Source of the DNA: Juglans regia
Lineage: Eukaryota > Streptophyta > Magnoliopsida > Fagales > Juglandaceae
Assembly (NCBI RefSeq): GCF_001411555.2
Contig: NC_049906.1
Location: forward strand, 190,781-254,780
Direction of reading: 5' to 3'
DNA length: 64,000 bases
Part shown: piece by piece, positions 49,560 through 62,008 of the stretch
Position numbering within the stretch: position 1 is the first letter of the stretch
How the letters are laid out: the number at the start of each line of letters is the position of its first letter
Position numbers and translations under genes: made by a program
The notes under the pieces: generated by a model
Databases searched by the model: none
The model's input: only the letters and a program-made list of their open reading frames with translations
Told to the model about the DNA's origin: nothing

Positions 49560-51115
49560 ACCGACCCATTCAAACCAACCATCGATGCCCTTTCATCTTG
49601 CGGTAAAAGCAAAAGATGGTCAAGTGTTTCTTCCTCAGGTTATCCACTATGAAGATCTTTCCTAATGCACCAAGCCAAACAAATAATGCTATTGCTACTG
49701 TTGATGATACCCATTTCTCCAAATCTTCTTCCAAGGAAAAGAGACGTTATCTTGAGGGAAGAGTGCGTTGTAGACAGAGTTGATACCAAAAGTCCGTCTT
49801 TTGGGAGGAACCCATAAGATGCTATCAACAGCTTCCCTCTGCTTGAAAGAGTACAAACAATCGAAGAACGAAGAGATCATACCAACCCAATTATGTACTG
49901 CTCCAATAAAGGAACATGCTAGAATCCTCAGAGGTCTATCTTCAAGTGTTGGTCTCCACACCATTTATCATGCTAGAATCTCATCTTTGACCCACCCCCC
50001 ACCTCAAATTGAGGATGAGAGAAATCCCGTGTCTTGATGTTTTTCCCCACCCCGACTTCGAACAACCCCCTAACCTCGTTCAAACACCAAACTCCCAACA
50101 GGTTACTGTATTTGACTTCTATCACCAATCTCTGCAATGCATTTTTTCCATGTCATCACACCATGACAACTTGTACAACGTGGTACTTGAATTCATCACC
50201 GAGTCCTCTCCACAAGAAATCCTGCTTAACTTAAGTTTCTCAATACAATGAGCGACACTGACAGGAATGGGGAATTATGACAAAAGGCAAATTGGAAAGG
50301 GTACTCTTAATCAGAGTGGCCCACCCACCCTTGGATAAATTGAAAAATAGTCACTCCTACCCAGCCAATTGACGCTTCATTTCCTCAATAATGCCATCCC
50401 AAATGAATTTAGACTTCAAGAAAGACATGCGCACTTCATAGGCAGAGAAGCCACCCTACATCCCAAGACATGGGTCAATCTTCCTCTATCATTCACAGAT
50501 TCAGCCAGAACTCTGATTTGGCAAGATTAAATCTCACCCCCAACACAATTTCAATGCAAAATAACATACAAGCAAGTGACACAGATGATCCAAAGAAGCC
50601 TCACAAAAGATCAAGGCATCATCCACACAGAAAACACAAGCTCTTTCTTATTCATGGATCTCATTGAGAAGCACGATATCAGTCTCCTATTCAATGCCTC
50701 CATGCCCACTACAAAGGGTAGGAGGATAGGTGATCTTTCTCAATCCCTGAAAGCTATTAAAGAATTTGAGGGGGTATCACTTGTCAGAACATAAAAGCAG
50801 ACCGTAGAAAAACAATGAGCTATCAATTCACACCACTTCTCCCCAAAACCATACCTTCACAGCATACACATTAGAAAGCCCCAATTAACATGATTATACG
50901 CCTTTTTCCAAATCCAATTTGTAAATGACTCCTGGAAACCCTGATCTGATTATGCTATCAAGCCATTCATTGGGAATAAGGACTGAGCCTAATATCCGAC
51001 ATCCCTTGATGACGGCATTGTGTCCCAAAGATAACATTCTCCAACACCAATTTCAACCTATGGGCAAGAATTTTAGAGAGAATTTTATTCACACTTCCAT
51101 TTCCAACAACTAGCA
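49560..51115 (-). mobile_element. Decayed L1 LINE fragment
   Basis: Minus strand. The frame 49964-49695 holds WRPTLEDRPLRILACSFIGA, EAVDSILWVPPKRRTFGINS and FPWKKIWR, the ORF2 region between reverse transcriptase and zf-RVT. Reverse transcriptase pieces follow to about 51110. Many stops. No ends or duplications defined. Confidence 0.65.
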
Positions 51116-51632
51116 AACATAGATGTTTTATGTCCTACATGACAGCTTTAACAACTAGGTAAACATGGAGTGCTGATGCCCCAAAAAAATCAGGAATATG
51201 AAGGGGGAAAAGAATATTTAACAACTTTGCCCACAAAATAAACATTTCAACTATCAATTCAGTGTATAAATCATACAATGAGCTGAGGTTCATAATCTGA
51301 TGAAGAGCAACAACACCAGAACCATCTGTTTGCAAAACTGGTAAGAGACAACGAAATATGATTTTTTAGGTTGTTCTCACCAAGATTGGTGACTCTTACT
51401 GGTTCTGTCAAGCCAAAAGAATTCCCTGTTTAACCAAAGTTTCCCTAGTATCCTGCAGGAATGATATTAAAACATCTTATCATTTACAAGGCACCCTGTG
51501 GACTCAGGCTGCGCCCTTCACATTTATTAATAAAGTCTTCTATCACTTGTATAAAAAATATCATTTACAAGGCAGGTAATATAAACTAGGATGAGAAACA
51601 AAAGGAAAGGCTTTCCTCACCTAGTCTAAAAT
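51116..51632. other. 3' flank of the EF-hand gene
   Basis: Between the L1 fragment and the EF-hand stop codon. Nothing recognised besides probable 3'UTR. Confidence 0.4.
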
Positions 51633-54600
51633 TTAACGGAATTCGTCATGGTACTCATAGTCGTCCTCATCATCCTCGTTGAATATAGCGCTGTAAAATA
51701 CGTAAGGGTTCTCAATCATCTCTGTCAAGGTTAGACGCCCATCTTTATCAGCATCCGCCTGCAAAAGAAACCAACACATTGTTTCAATAATAAAATAACT
51801 CCACACTATTGCCCAAAAAAGAATAACTCCACATGCAGGAAATAAGCCATATAAGACCCAAAGAATTATTACAAATTTTTTTCAATATCTTCAAATTCTC
51901 CTAATTGGTTAGATTCACATCCTTGATTTTAATTACTAAGTCATAAAATATTATGATGTTTCAGCAAAAATTCACCTTTGAACTTGAAGTTCTGGAGGCA
52001 CACACCTCTCAGACATACTTGCAGTTTGATCCCATATTATTCAGCATGCCCAAAAAAACTCCAAACTCCAAACAGAGAATTAACCAATTTCCCTAGCGTT
52101 CAAGATGTGCTTGAAGCATATCATTTATGTATGTCCATGAACTTCTAAAAGTGAAGTTCAGACAATGCCAGCACTTCTTGAACAATACATTTTCAAGTGT
52201 AACAAAAGAAAAGATCTACAGGAAGAAGATTTCAAGTGTGCATATGTGTGTGTGTCCAAGTCAGAGCTCCCCTCTTAGCTAGGAAATGGGCTCGGAGTCT
52301 GGTAAACTCTGTGTAAAAAGAACGCTGTCCTCAAAGGTCCTTGGAAGACCATCTATCTCTTTAAGCATACCAATTTATCTCCCGGAACCCATCAGACCAA
52401 AAGATTCCCAATGCAAAGCACAAGATGCAGACTCCAACCAAATCCTCCAGCATGCTTTATTGTATCAACCTCATGAAAACTCATTGTGCCAATTCCACAA
52501 AAGCCAATAAGCTCCAAATATAAGGCAATTAAGATTTTGCCCATGAAGCCTCATGGACAATTTGATGACAGAAATCCTCGTGCACTTGAAGCCAAAAATG
52601 TCCATTCAAGAGAATCTTAAGTATGGCCATTGAATAATGGATAATCACGCTAGGAGAAATAATAACATTCATAGAGGATCTTACGAAATCTTGTGGATAT
52701 TAGTAACCTATAGTCAGAATATCATTCACAACTTGAACATGGTATAGCAGTTGCAGATAAGGGTAAGAAATCTATTAGAATGACAAGTTATTTCTGCTCG
52801 TCTAAAAAAGTGGAATCTTAATGGCACTTTTTCAACAAGAAGCTTAACTGATAATGCAAAACAAATGTCCTGATTGTTTAAAATGCATCTAACCACTTAT
52901 CCTTTTACAGGCCTATCACCATCAAAAAGATTGACTCATTCTAATACATAGCAAAATACTCTTCTGCATGGTAAAAAAAAAAAAAAAAATTCCAAGCTAA
53001 AAAACTATAGTTAGTGCTTGAATGACTCATATTTTTATAAAAATAATAAAGAAGCAAAAATAAATAAATTTCTCATAAATTAAATGTTACTAGTTATCGA
53101 CCATATGAATACCTGTGATATGATATATTCTGCCTGTTGTTTCGCATAATAACGCTCTGATGGGTGAAGTTTTCCAATGACTGTTACTAGTTCTACATCT
53201 GACAAGTATCTGTTAAAGAAAAGTCCAATGCAAGTGATTACAGTATATATCATTCACCAATCAATGTTCACACGAGAAATATATCTTTGAAGAGTACCCA
53301 TCACCATCTTTGTCGAGTTGAGCAAACAATGTTCTGGCAGGGGCCTCTGTTGAATCACCAACATGATGTGAAGAATTGTGACCTTCTTCATCATAGTTTC
53401 TCACCATGTCAAAGAGCCCATGAAAAAATTCTTTGAAGTTAAGCTTCCCGTCTTTGTCGGTATCCCTTTCTCTAAGAAGGCAAAAAGGAAAAGTGAACAA
53501 GTAGACAAGCAAATTAATAACTTCACGATAAAAACCAAGGCCCATTACAGATGACTGGAGGAAATGTAAAGCAATATAGGATGAGAGCACAGTTAACGGA
53601 GAAAGTCATTAAACAAACCAAGGCAAAAGAATTGGTTGTGTTAAAAGCAGTTAAACATCTACAAGTAGGGTTATATGACTTTTATTATAATTGGTTGCCA
53701 ATGAACTCATGTACATGTCACTAGAAACTAAAAGGGGAAGTCCCAACTATCAAAAAATTGACACTAAGCAAACCTTTTTTTATAAGGAAAATATTATATT
53801 AATAAAAATAGGCATAGCCCGAGTACACAAAGAATATACAAGAGGTAACACTTAGTTAGTAGGGAGAAAGAGAAATAAGAACATCATGAAGGCCATTGAA
53901 ATCAACGACTTTAGCCCATAGGAATAAAGTATTAACAAAGAACAATCTAATCTTCTCTAGTGAGCATCCTTATCTTCAAAAGTCTGATCATTTCATTCTA
54001 TCGGACTAACCGTCAGTGACCTCAACACCAAGGCGTAAAAGGCACCTTTGACCGAGGGAGACCTTCCCATTGTCTTTCCATAAAAAAAACTCCCATTTAT
54101 TTGCATGATTCAGAACAATGGCTTTGGACATAGTGATGCTTCGAATGGAATGCAGAAAACCTTTCCATCCGATGCTATTTGAGCCTTCCGGGATAACCAA
54201 CAAACATTTCCTCCTTCCATTCCAAAAATCTGAGAGTTGCAAAAAACTGACCCTTGCGTTAATATGATGTTGAATGATGATAAGTTCATTACCCATCCTT
54301 AGCTCCTTAAAAAATCCCTCATGACAGATGAGTTCTAAGCAATCCTCTATCCCCTTAGCCACCTATAAAGCTGTTGTCCCACATAGACACATGAACTTAG
54401 CCATCATTTTACTACGTTCAAAGATGCAAAAACTATTTCCTCCCTCTTTTGTAAAAACGGAAGTTTTTTATTCCACCTTCAACCATCTCTCACCATCCAT
54501 CTGAGGCGAATCCGCATTGTACGTCGTCATCCTCTGATCCCAAATCACATGATCATCCATCTGCTTTCTATACGGGAATAGAAAGCAGATCACCCTCCAT

Positions 54601-57600
54601 TAGAACAGCTCTAGAAAATACCAAAACAGCATGCAACATTTACATGCACAAGCCTTCTATGCATCTCTGAGGAAACCGAGAGGAATATGGCTGAAGAAGA
54701 AGGATATGCCTTGTCACCGAAGTGTGTCGCCGGAGCTCGACCTTGTCTGTGACAAACCAGATATGCGTCAACGAAGCCTAAAGGAACGCATTCTGTGAGG
54801 ATCTCGGAGGGAGGGCTATCGCTAGAGTGTCCTCCAAGGGGTCACCAGAGCCCATCAGTTTTGTCTGTGGTGGCCACAGGTTTGACGTCACCTAGCAGAT
54901 CTCGTTTCTCTCTCTCGTCTTGTCTCTACAGTGTGCGGGGGGCTGCATGTTCAAACTTCTGATGGCCCGACAACGACACAACAGGATTGAGTGGGTACGT
55001 TGGATACGATGGCCTAGTAGGATCGAGTGGGTTTAAGTGCTTAACAAAAAATCAAAGCATCATCTATAAATAACAAATGAGAAATGTTAAGAGTACCCCG
55101 ATTGGTGTCACCAACAAAAAACCCAGCCAAGCCACTTCCAACCATAGTTGATATCATTCTACTAAGCGCCTCCATAACAATGACAAAACAAAGAGGGTAC
55201 AAAGGATCCCCTTGCCTTAGCCCTTGAGAATTGTTAGAGAAACCAACTGGATTGCCATTTACCAAAACTGAGAACCTTATTGTGGAGATGCAATACCTAA
55301 TCCATAAGTACCATCGTTCCCCAAATTCATACCTCCCAAGAAAGTATAGTAGGAATAGGGGTGTAAACTCAAACCGGAAAACCGGACCGGACCGGTTTTA
55401 CCGGTTTTGAACCGGTCCGGTCCAGAACCGGTTTTTAAAACGTAAAAACCGGTTCCGGACCGATTCTGGTTCCGAGATTTTTTGGACCGGAACCGGTTGA
55501 TTAAAAAAAATAAAAAATAATATTTTTATATATAAGTTTTATACAAAATATTTTATATATATTAAATATTAATATATATAAGTTTTATATATAATGTATA
55601 ATTATAAATTTTTATGTGAAATTTTATATATAACATATATATTCATTTATGAAATAATTTCTTATTATAATTTATAAATTATTACATAAAATGTTAATAC
55701 TAAATCACTAAAAATTTATAACTAATACTAATATATAACTTATAACTATATCAATAGTCTAATATATTAATAAAAGTATAAAACAGTTTTTTTTAAAATT
55801 AATTTCTTTTTTTTTTATAAACAAATTTTTAATGACAAATTGTGAAATTTACATTTTAAAAAAATCAAAAAACCGGACCGGAAACCGGTAAAACCAGAAG
55901 TACCGGTTTAGGAGGGTAACCGGTGCGTAATCGGTTTTGAAAAATACAAAACCGGTACATACCGGTTCGGTCCTAGATTTTATCCAAAACCGGACCGGAC
56001 CGGTTACACCCCTAAGTAGGAAGTCTCACTTAACATGATCATAAGCCTTCTCCATATCTAGCTTGCATAAAATATCCGGTACGCCCAATTTTATTCTACT
56101 ATCTAAACATTCATTGACAATTAATAATGGGTCTAATATTTGTCTTCCCCTTATAAACGTGTTTTGGGGTCTCGACATAGTCCTCCCCAAGACCTCCCTT
56201 AGTCGATTTGCTAGAACTTTGGAGATAATCTTATACATCCCATTCACAAGGCTAATAGGCCAAAAATCCTTGATATTCAAGGCCCCAACCTTGTTGGGAA
56301 TAAGCGCAATAAAAGTGACATTGAGACTTTTCTCAAACTTTCCAAACAAGAAAAATTCCTGGAAGACCCTCATCATATGATCCTTCACCACTTCCCAAAA
56401 TGATTGGAAGAAACCCATAGAAAAATCGAGAAACATTTCATGTTGACCCGATTCTATTCCCGTTACACACTCTACTACGACTCCTCTTCCACTATTTTCT
56501 CCATTTGGACCACTAGCGACAATTCATAGGTCAGTTGTGAATCAAATGGAGCAATCTCCAGCATAATTAATTGGCTACCAGCAATAGAGGGGCCCTGCTA
56601 CACTCTCGCGTCTTCCTTTGAAAGTTTGACCCACCACACTGCGTTAGACCAGGTTATATTAGTTAGATCCGGCCCTATTTAAGACTTCCCCTTATCCCAA
56701 CCCATTACTTGGGGCCCAACGGAGTGGCCCATTTGCGTAGAACCTTCATTTATTCCAGTGACTTTAGACCTCTAAGGTATGGATCCAGTTAGCTACCCTT
56801 TTCTTATTGGTAATAAAATTTCATTTTAAGCAAATAAGGCACAATCCAAGTACAACGAGATGTGTACACAAAAGTCACCTACCTAGAAATAGAGAGGAAA
56901 ATATAAGAAAATTGTGAAAGCTAAGCCCATTAAAATCTATGGACGCTGTCCAAAAGAGGAAAGTGTTTGAGAAAGAAGGTGTAACGTCCCAATGGAAAGC
57001 CCAAACCACATGGTCTATACTCCAAAAGGATTAGTCAATGATACAATTGGAGCCCCACTAGAACCTTATAAATAGCAAGAACTTCTCCTTCCCAAGCAAT
57101 GTGGGATCCCATACACCACCTACCCTTATCCATATTATATGGGGTATCACAATCTACCCATCTTAAATTCCCGACGTCCTCGTCGGGCCTGTCCATTGTA
57201 GGTGGCACGGCTCAAGTCCCACATTTCTGATTGGGATAGTGTCTAATACCATTTGTAATGCCCCAATGGAAGGCCCAAACCACATGGCCTATACTTCAAA
57301 AGGACTAGTCAATGATACAATTGGAGCCCCATTGGAACCTTATAAAGAGTAAGAATTTTTCCTTCCCAAGCAATGTGAGATCCCATACACCACCTACCCT
57401 TATCCATATCATATGGGGGTATCATAATATTTGTAACGCCCCAATGGAAGGCCCAAACCACATGGCCTATACTCTAAAAGGACTAGTCAATGATACAATT
57501 GGAGCCCATTGGAACCTTGTAAAGAGCAAGAATTTCCCATTCCCAAGCAATGTGAGATTCCATACACCACCTACCTTTATCCATATCATATGGGGGTATC

Positions 57601-60600
57601 ATAATCTACCCCCCTTAAATTCCCGACATCCTCGTCGGGCCTGTCCATTGTAGGTGGTACGGCTCAAGTCCCACATTTTTGGTTGGGATAGTCTCTGATA
57701 CCATTTGTAACGTCCCAATGGAAAGCCCAAACCACATGGCCTATACTCCAAAAGGACTAATCAATGATACAATTGGAGCCCCACTAGAATCTTATAAATA
57801 GCAAGAACTTCTCCTTCCCAAGCAATGTGGGATCCCATACACCACCTACCCTTATCCATATCATATGGGGTATCACAGAAGGTCTTGATCCCCTCCATTG
57901 TCTATTTGATGCCTCAGAACTTCTACCATTCATTTCCCACCAGGACATCAAATAAGGCAAGTAGAAATCATTTTCCATAGCTGAAATTTGTAGGCGACCA
58001 CCTAATTTTCTCCATGAGCGAAAAAGATTTGCTAGACATAACCTAAGTCAAACTAACTTGACTAAAGAAATCATTCCACGGAGCAGTAGCCACCTTGTAA
58101 TGTAGTAGAAGGTGATCTACAAACCCTTGACTCTTCTTCCACATGCAACACCACTCCACCGTAATGATGTGTTTTTTCTCATATTATCTATGATGAGAAT
58201 CTTTCCTAGAAAGGTTCTCCATGCAAAAAATGCAGCTATTTAAGGCATATTGATTTGTCATATTCTCTTTCAAGAGAGAGGGTTGTTATTGTGAGGACAG
58301 ACACTGAAACTCCCTTTCTTAGACAAGGCCAAAGCAGCTTGTCTCCGCCTCTTCTTCACATACTAGTGGAGTACAAGTTAGAAAATGTAGTAAGAGCCTC
58401 AACCTCCAAATCATGAGCTGTCCAGATTAAGCTTACATTCCACATAAAGGAACTATTAGAAATCTCCAAAAGCTTGACACAGAAGCATCCCTTGCACAAG
58501 CCACGATGAACATATCCAAGAAAATTTTCTTTAGAATACCACCCGCACACCACAGATCATGCCATAATTTGATCATAGATTTGTTGCCTACTTCAAATCT
58601 AATATGATTATAAAACTACCCCAGCCTTTTCTTGACATTCTCCCATAGACTCACCCCATAAGGTCCTTGTACCTCATTAGAACACTATCCACCCCATCGA
58701 GATCCATATTTAGTGTTTACAACTACTCTCCACAAGGCCTCTCTCTTGTTTTGATAGTGCCAAAACCATTTCTCCAGAAGTGCACAATTGACGAAAAGCA
58801 AATTTCAAACTCCCCGCCCTCCTTTGAAGATCAAAGAACATACTTTAGCGCATCTTACCTGGTCAAGTTTGAACTCTTTTCACAATCCGCTCCAAAGGAA
58901 ATCCTGCTGTAGTTTCTCAGAGCAATTAGCCACGTTGGGAGCAGAGATAGATAAATGAAATATATAGACAGGTTAGAAGGAGTGCTCTTGTTCAAAGTAA
59001 CTACCATCTTTGGCCAAATACAACCTCTTCTAGCCAGCCAGCCAGCCTTTGCTCAATCTTCTCAATAAGACAATTTAGCTACCTAGATGGTCTAAATTAT
59101 AACTACTAGATGATTAGGTCCATATGAAGCAAATTGAGTTGAGAGCCTAAGAAAGAAAGGTTTTCAACCAAGTTAGTCAAAACAAACATCAATGCGAGTG
59201 AGACACGTGCCAAGTCCCTTCTAAGCAGCAGACTACAAAATACTACCAACTCATGCATCAATGATGCATGATGCATTAATCAGCCTGTCTTTATTCTGAA
59301 AAGAACTCAAGAAAATCTAGATTAAAAGAGTTTAACAGGAGGGAGAAATTAGTTTGGTAGGAACAGATTGGCATCAACATATGAATTGATGGTCTACTCC
59401 TTTTCACTATTAGAAATATATTTATCTGGTGCCAATGGGAAATGATCTCAATTAGTTGGTCAACACTTATGTAAGTTGCTTATCACAAAACACGAATGGC
59501 ATGACTACAAACTGAGATAAAAATAATGATTCAAAAGATTTTATCAAATGCACCAATGGTTTAAAATGATGCTGCAATTTAAACTTTCAGAGAAGAGAAC
59601 TTGAGAAAACTCATCTCACCTCACTTCCTCCTTGCACAACCACTGAAGCAGTTTTGGGTTTTTGGTATCAGCTGGGTGCAGAAAGCTAGAAAATCAAGAG
59701 AAAAGTTAAGGAAAAGCATTACCCATTTAGATAAAAATAAAGAAGCCTTTTTGCAATGAAAGAATCTTGCTAAACAGTATGAGCTCACTCGTTGAACTCC
59801 GTTATGTTTAAGAGACCATCTCCATCCGCATCCGATGCATTAAAGTGTTCCACTTTCCACCAACCCATATCATAGCCAAAAGAATTATTATCTGGTAAAT
59901 GAGATAGGGATCAACACCAAGCCAAATTTATATACAAACAAGGTCATGATGGACCATGTAGAGACTAATAGCACCATAAAACCTAAAGTGAAACTCCATC
60001 ATCACTTGGAGTAATGAGGAAGTGCAAATTTGGCTCCTGCCTACCCGAAGAGGACTGATCAAACTGTGAAACACAATATATACAGGAAAACTATATAGCT
60101 AAAACCTGTTAATGAACTAAGAGAGAAATAATAACGATGCCAGGTAATTATTTTCGTAAACATAATAAAATCCAATGAATTCTTCAAGTCAAGTATATAT
60201 AAAGTCGCATACATCAATCAATTGTGCTCCTTATGAAAAAGACAGACGAGTGTTTTTTTAAGAAAAAAGGCAGACAGACTTACTCCCTGAAAACATACCA
60301 TCTTCATCAATCCGCTATAATACAGCGTGATTAACAAAGAATACCAGTGAAATCAGAACAGAAACGCGTCAGGTCTCACTCCTTATCAAAACGAAAACAC
60401 TTCAGGTCTCACTAAAAGTGCAATGTCAGAAAAATGAGAAAAGAAAAACTCAAATCCCACGACAGATTGAAATTGGGAATTAAAAACGAAGTACAAACCA
60501 ATAAAAAAATTCGCCAAAAAGGAATAAAAAAAAACATGATTCAAACACATATCACACTACAAAACAAAAGGAAAATTTAGCAAAAGCAAAGATTTTTTTT

Positions 60601-61165
60601 ATTGACCTGCATTCTGAACCCAACTGGGGGGATCATACTCGGCAAAAGAAACAAACCCATCTTTATTTTTATCATGAGTGTCCAATTCCCTCTTCGTCCT
60701 GTGCATCACTTCCCTCTCCGCCTGCTGCAAGTTCCACTCGGTCAACTCGTGATCGGTCACGAATCCATCAGCCGGGAGCACATCAATCCTCGGGAAGAGC
60801 AAGACCAGCCTGTTGGACACGTTGAACCTCTCCTCGTCGTTTAGGTAGTCCTCCGCGTCCATAAAGTCCTCCCATTCGGGCTGGGACTCGGCGGCCGGCG
60901 CGGAATCGGGATGAAGGAGCTCGGGGTGGGCGTGCTCGATGTACTGCTTCTCCCACTGACGGTCCTCGCGGCGAAGCTCGAGGTCGGCGACAATGGGGTC
61001 GAAGGGGACGGGCTCGTGATGTGAGTGCTGGTGAGAGAAGGTGAAGTTGGAGCGGAGCTTGAGGCGGCGGTGGCGATGGTTAGGGGGTTTCTTAGGGGAG
61101 TGGGATATGAGAAGGAGGAGGAGGACTGCTATGGTTACGTATATCACAATGGAAACTTTGCCCAT
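51633..61165 (-). CDS. ER-type EF-hand calcium-binding protein (CREC family), 6 exons
   Basis: Predicted secretory-pathway calcium binder related to reticulocalbin/calumenin and to Arabidopsis At5g08580 (number from memory). Exons on the minus strand: 61165-60607, 59891-59789, 59685-59620, 53471-53298, 53209-53113, 51758-51633; 1125 bp in total, 374 residues, all GT-AG and in phase. N-terminal signal anchor at about residues 4-21 ([18 protein letters not shown]), then a His/Arg-rich stretch. EF-hand loops: D165-E176, D207-E218, D246-E257, D296-E307, D335-E346, each with Asp/Asn at 1, 3, 5, Gly at 6 and Glu at 12; a degenerate one lies near 128-139. N-glycosylation-type NVS at 115. The C-terminus is acidic and ends HDEFR, close to the HDEF/HDEL retrieval signals of CREC proteins but with an extra Arg. 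Intron 3 (53472-59619) is 6.1 kb of retroelement debris. The frame is intact. Confidence 0.93.
53777..54600 (-). mobile_element. Rearranged L1: 3' end joined to ORF1
   Basis: Minus strand. 53777-54000 is an L1 3' end (TTTTTTTATAAGG, GGCATAGCCCGAGTACAC, then the ORF2 tail). At about 54003 it jumps to an ORF1-like frame (54362-54006: [30 protein letters not shown]). The reverse transcriptase that should lie between is missing, pointing to an internal deletion or two separate fragments. In intron 3 of the EF-hand gene. Confidence 0.6.
55020..56450 (-). mobile_element. L1 reverse transcriptase fragment split by a hAT element
   Basis: Minus-strand blocks 56436-56026 ([40 protein letters not shown]) and 55265-55041 ([30 protein letters not shown]) are consecutive parts of one L1 reverse transcriptase, separated by the element at 55356-56014. 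The active site reads FIDD. Decayed elsewhere. Confidence 0.8.
55356..56014. mobile_element. Non-autonomous hAT-type element
   Basis: Termini TAGGGGTGTAA and TTACACCCCTA are perfect inverted repeats, flanked by exact 8 bp duplications AGTAGGAA (55348-55355 and 56015-56022). Both subterminal regions are packed with ACCGG/CCGGT words; the middle is AT-rich and non-coding. The 8 bp duplication and termini indicate the hAT superfamily. It inserted into the L1 above. Confidence 0.92.
56799..59060 (-). mobile_element. L1 LINE C-terminal half, minus strand, interrupted by a TRIM
   Basis: Starts with a 3' tail (TTATTGGTAATAAAATTTC, CACAATCCAAGTACAACGAGA) and continues, after the TRIM array at 56980-57877, through zf-RVT and late ORF2 sequence to about 59060. 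The frames are short and broken. Lies in EF-hand intron 3. Confidence 0.6.
56980..57877 (-). mobile_element. TRIM array with four LTRs
   Basis: Four direct repeats of about 172 bp, each starting TGTAA(C/T)G and ending TATCA(C/T)A: 56980-57151, 57254-57426, 57432-57603, 57706-57877. About 102 bp of internal sequence lies between 1 and 2 and between 3 and 4; repeats 2 and 3 are only 5 bp apart. Internal sequence beside repeats 2 and 4 reads TCTCTGATACCATT or a variant, i.e. AATGGTATCAGAGA on the minus strand, an initiator-tRNA primer site. The array is bounded by GAAGG on both sides (56975-56979, 57878-57882). No coding sequence. Confidence 0.88.
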
Positions 61166-61347
61166 TCTCTATTCTACAGCGTATATTTATATATATATGT
61201 AGGTAGAGAGAGATGTATATATCTCTGCGACAAAATGTTTTACGGTGCAATTCAGATTGGAAATGGGGTTTATGTATATTGTTCAAAGATTCAAGATTTG
61301 GGGGTGTGTGGGAGAAGGAGATCTACTAGCCCCAACTGGAGATGGAG

Positions 61348-61382
<35 letters not shown>

Positions 61383-62008
61383 ATTTGACTGGGAATGGAA
61401 GAGGTGCAGTGGGAGACGCGAGATTGTAAAATGTCGTGGTTTTAAGAGAGAGAGAGAGGAAACTTTGTTCGTAGGTGTGTCAGAATTCAGATCTGTTGGG
61501 CATTAGTTTATAGTTATACGTTGAGTCTATCTTTAGCTCTACTACTATAGACCGACCTTTATCATTGTCGACTGATGCTATATATAAGTTTCAAAATGGA
61601 TAGATTTTATATAAATTTTTTATAAAATAATAATTTTTATTAATAAATAATAATTTTTTTTATATTTTTTTAAAATAGAATCCATTCTTGATCAAAAGAA
61701 ATGCTAATATTTTCGATTCATTAGCGTGCATGCAAGTTCTTTTTATGAATCAACCGTAATTATTGAACAAGTTTTAAGAGTTATTGGTACAATAAATACT
61801 TTTTATTTAATTTCTTTGACAGTTTCAAATGATTTTTTTTTTCTATTGAACTTGTGCATTTTTTTTTCCTAAACAAATAAATTTCGTTAAAATAAAAGAT
61901 AATATATGTTCGAGGGGTGAGATTCCTAACAAAAATACTCTAAAACAACAACCACAGTGCATAATCTGTTGTTTTTATAAATGTTAACTCTCATTTATAG
62001 TTCATTTA
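61166..62008. promoter_or_regulatory. Upstream region of the EF-hand gene
   Basis: Holds the 5'UTR and promoter of the minus-strand EF-hand gene. TA-rich DNA at 61183-61197 lies too close to the start codon to be a normal TATA box. CT-rich tracts on the coding strand (GA runs at 61351-61379 and near 61446) are common in plant 5'UTRs. No firm element called. Confidence 0.4.
61351..61379. repeat. (GA)n microsatellite upstream of the EF-hand gene
   Basis: About 14 GA units, reading CT on the gene's strand, roughly 190 bp upstream of the start codon. Confidence 0.9.

Noticed and set aside
56980..57877. Cassandra TRIM
   Set aside because: LTRs are about 172 bp and I see no 5S rRNA-like promoter block, which Cassandra LTRs carry.
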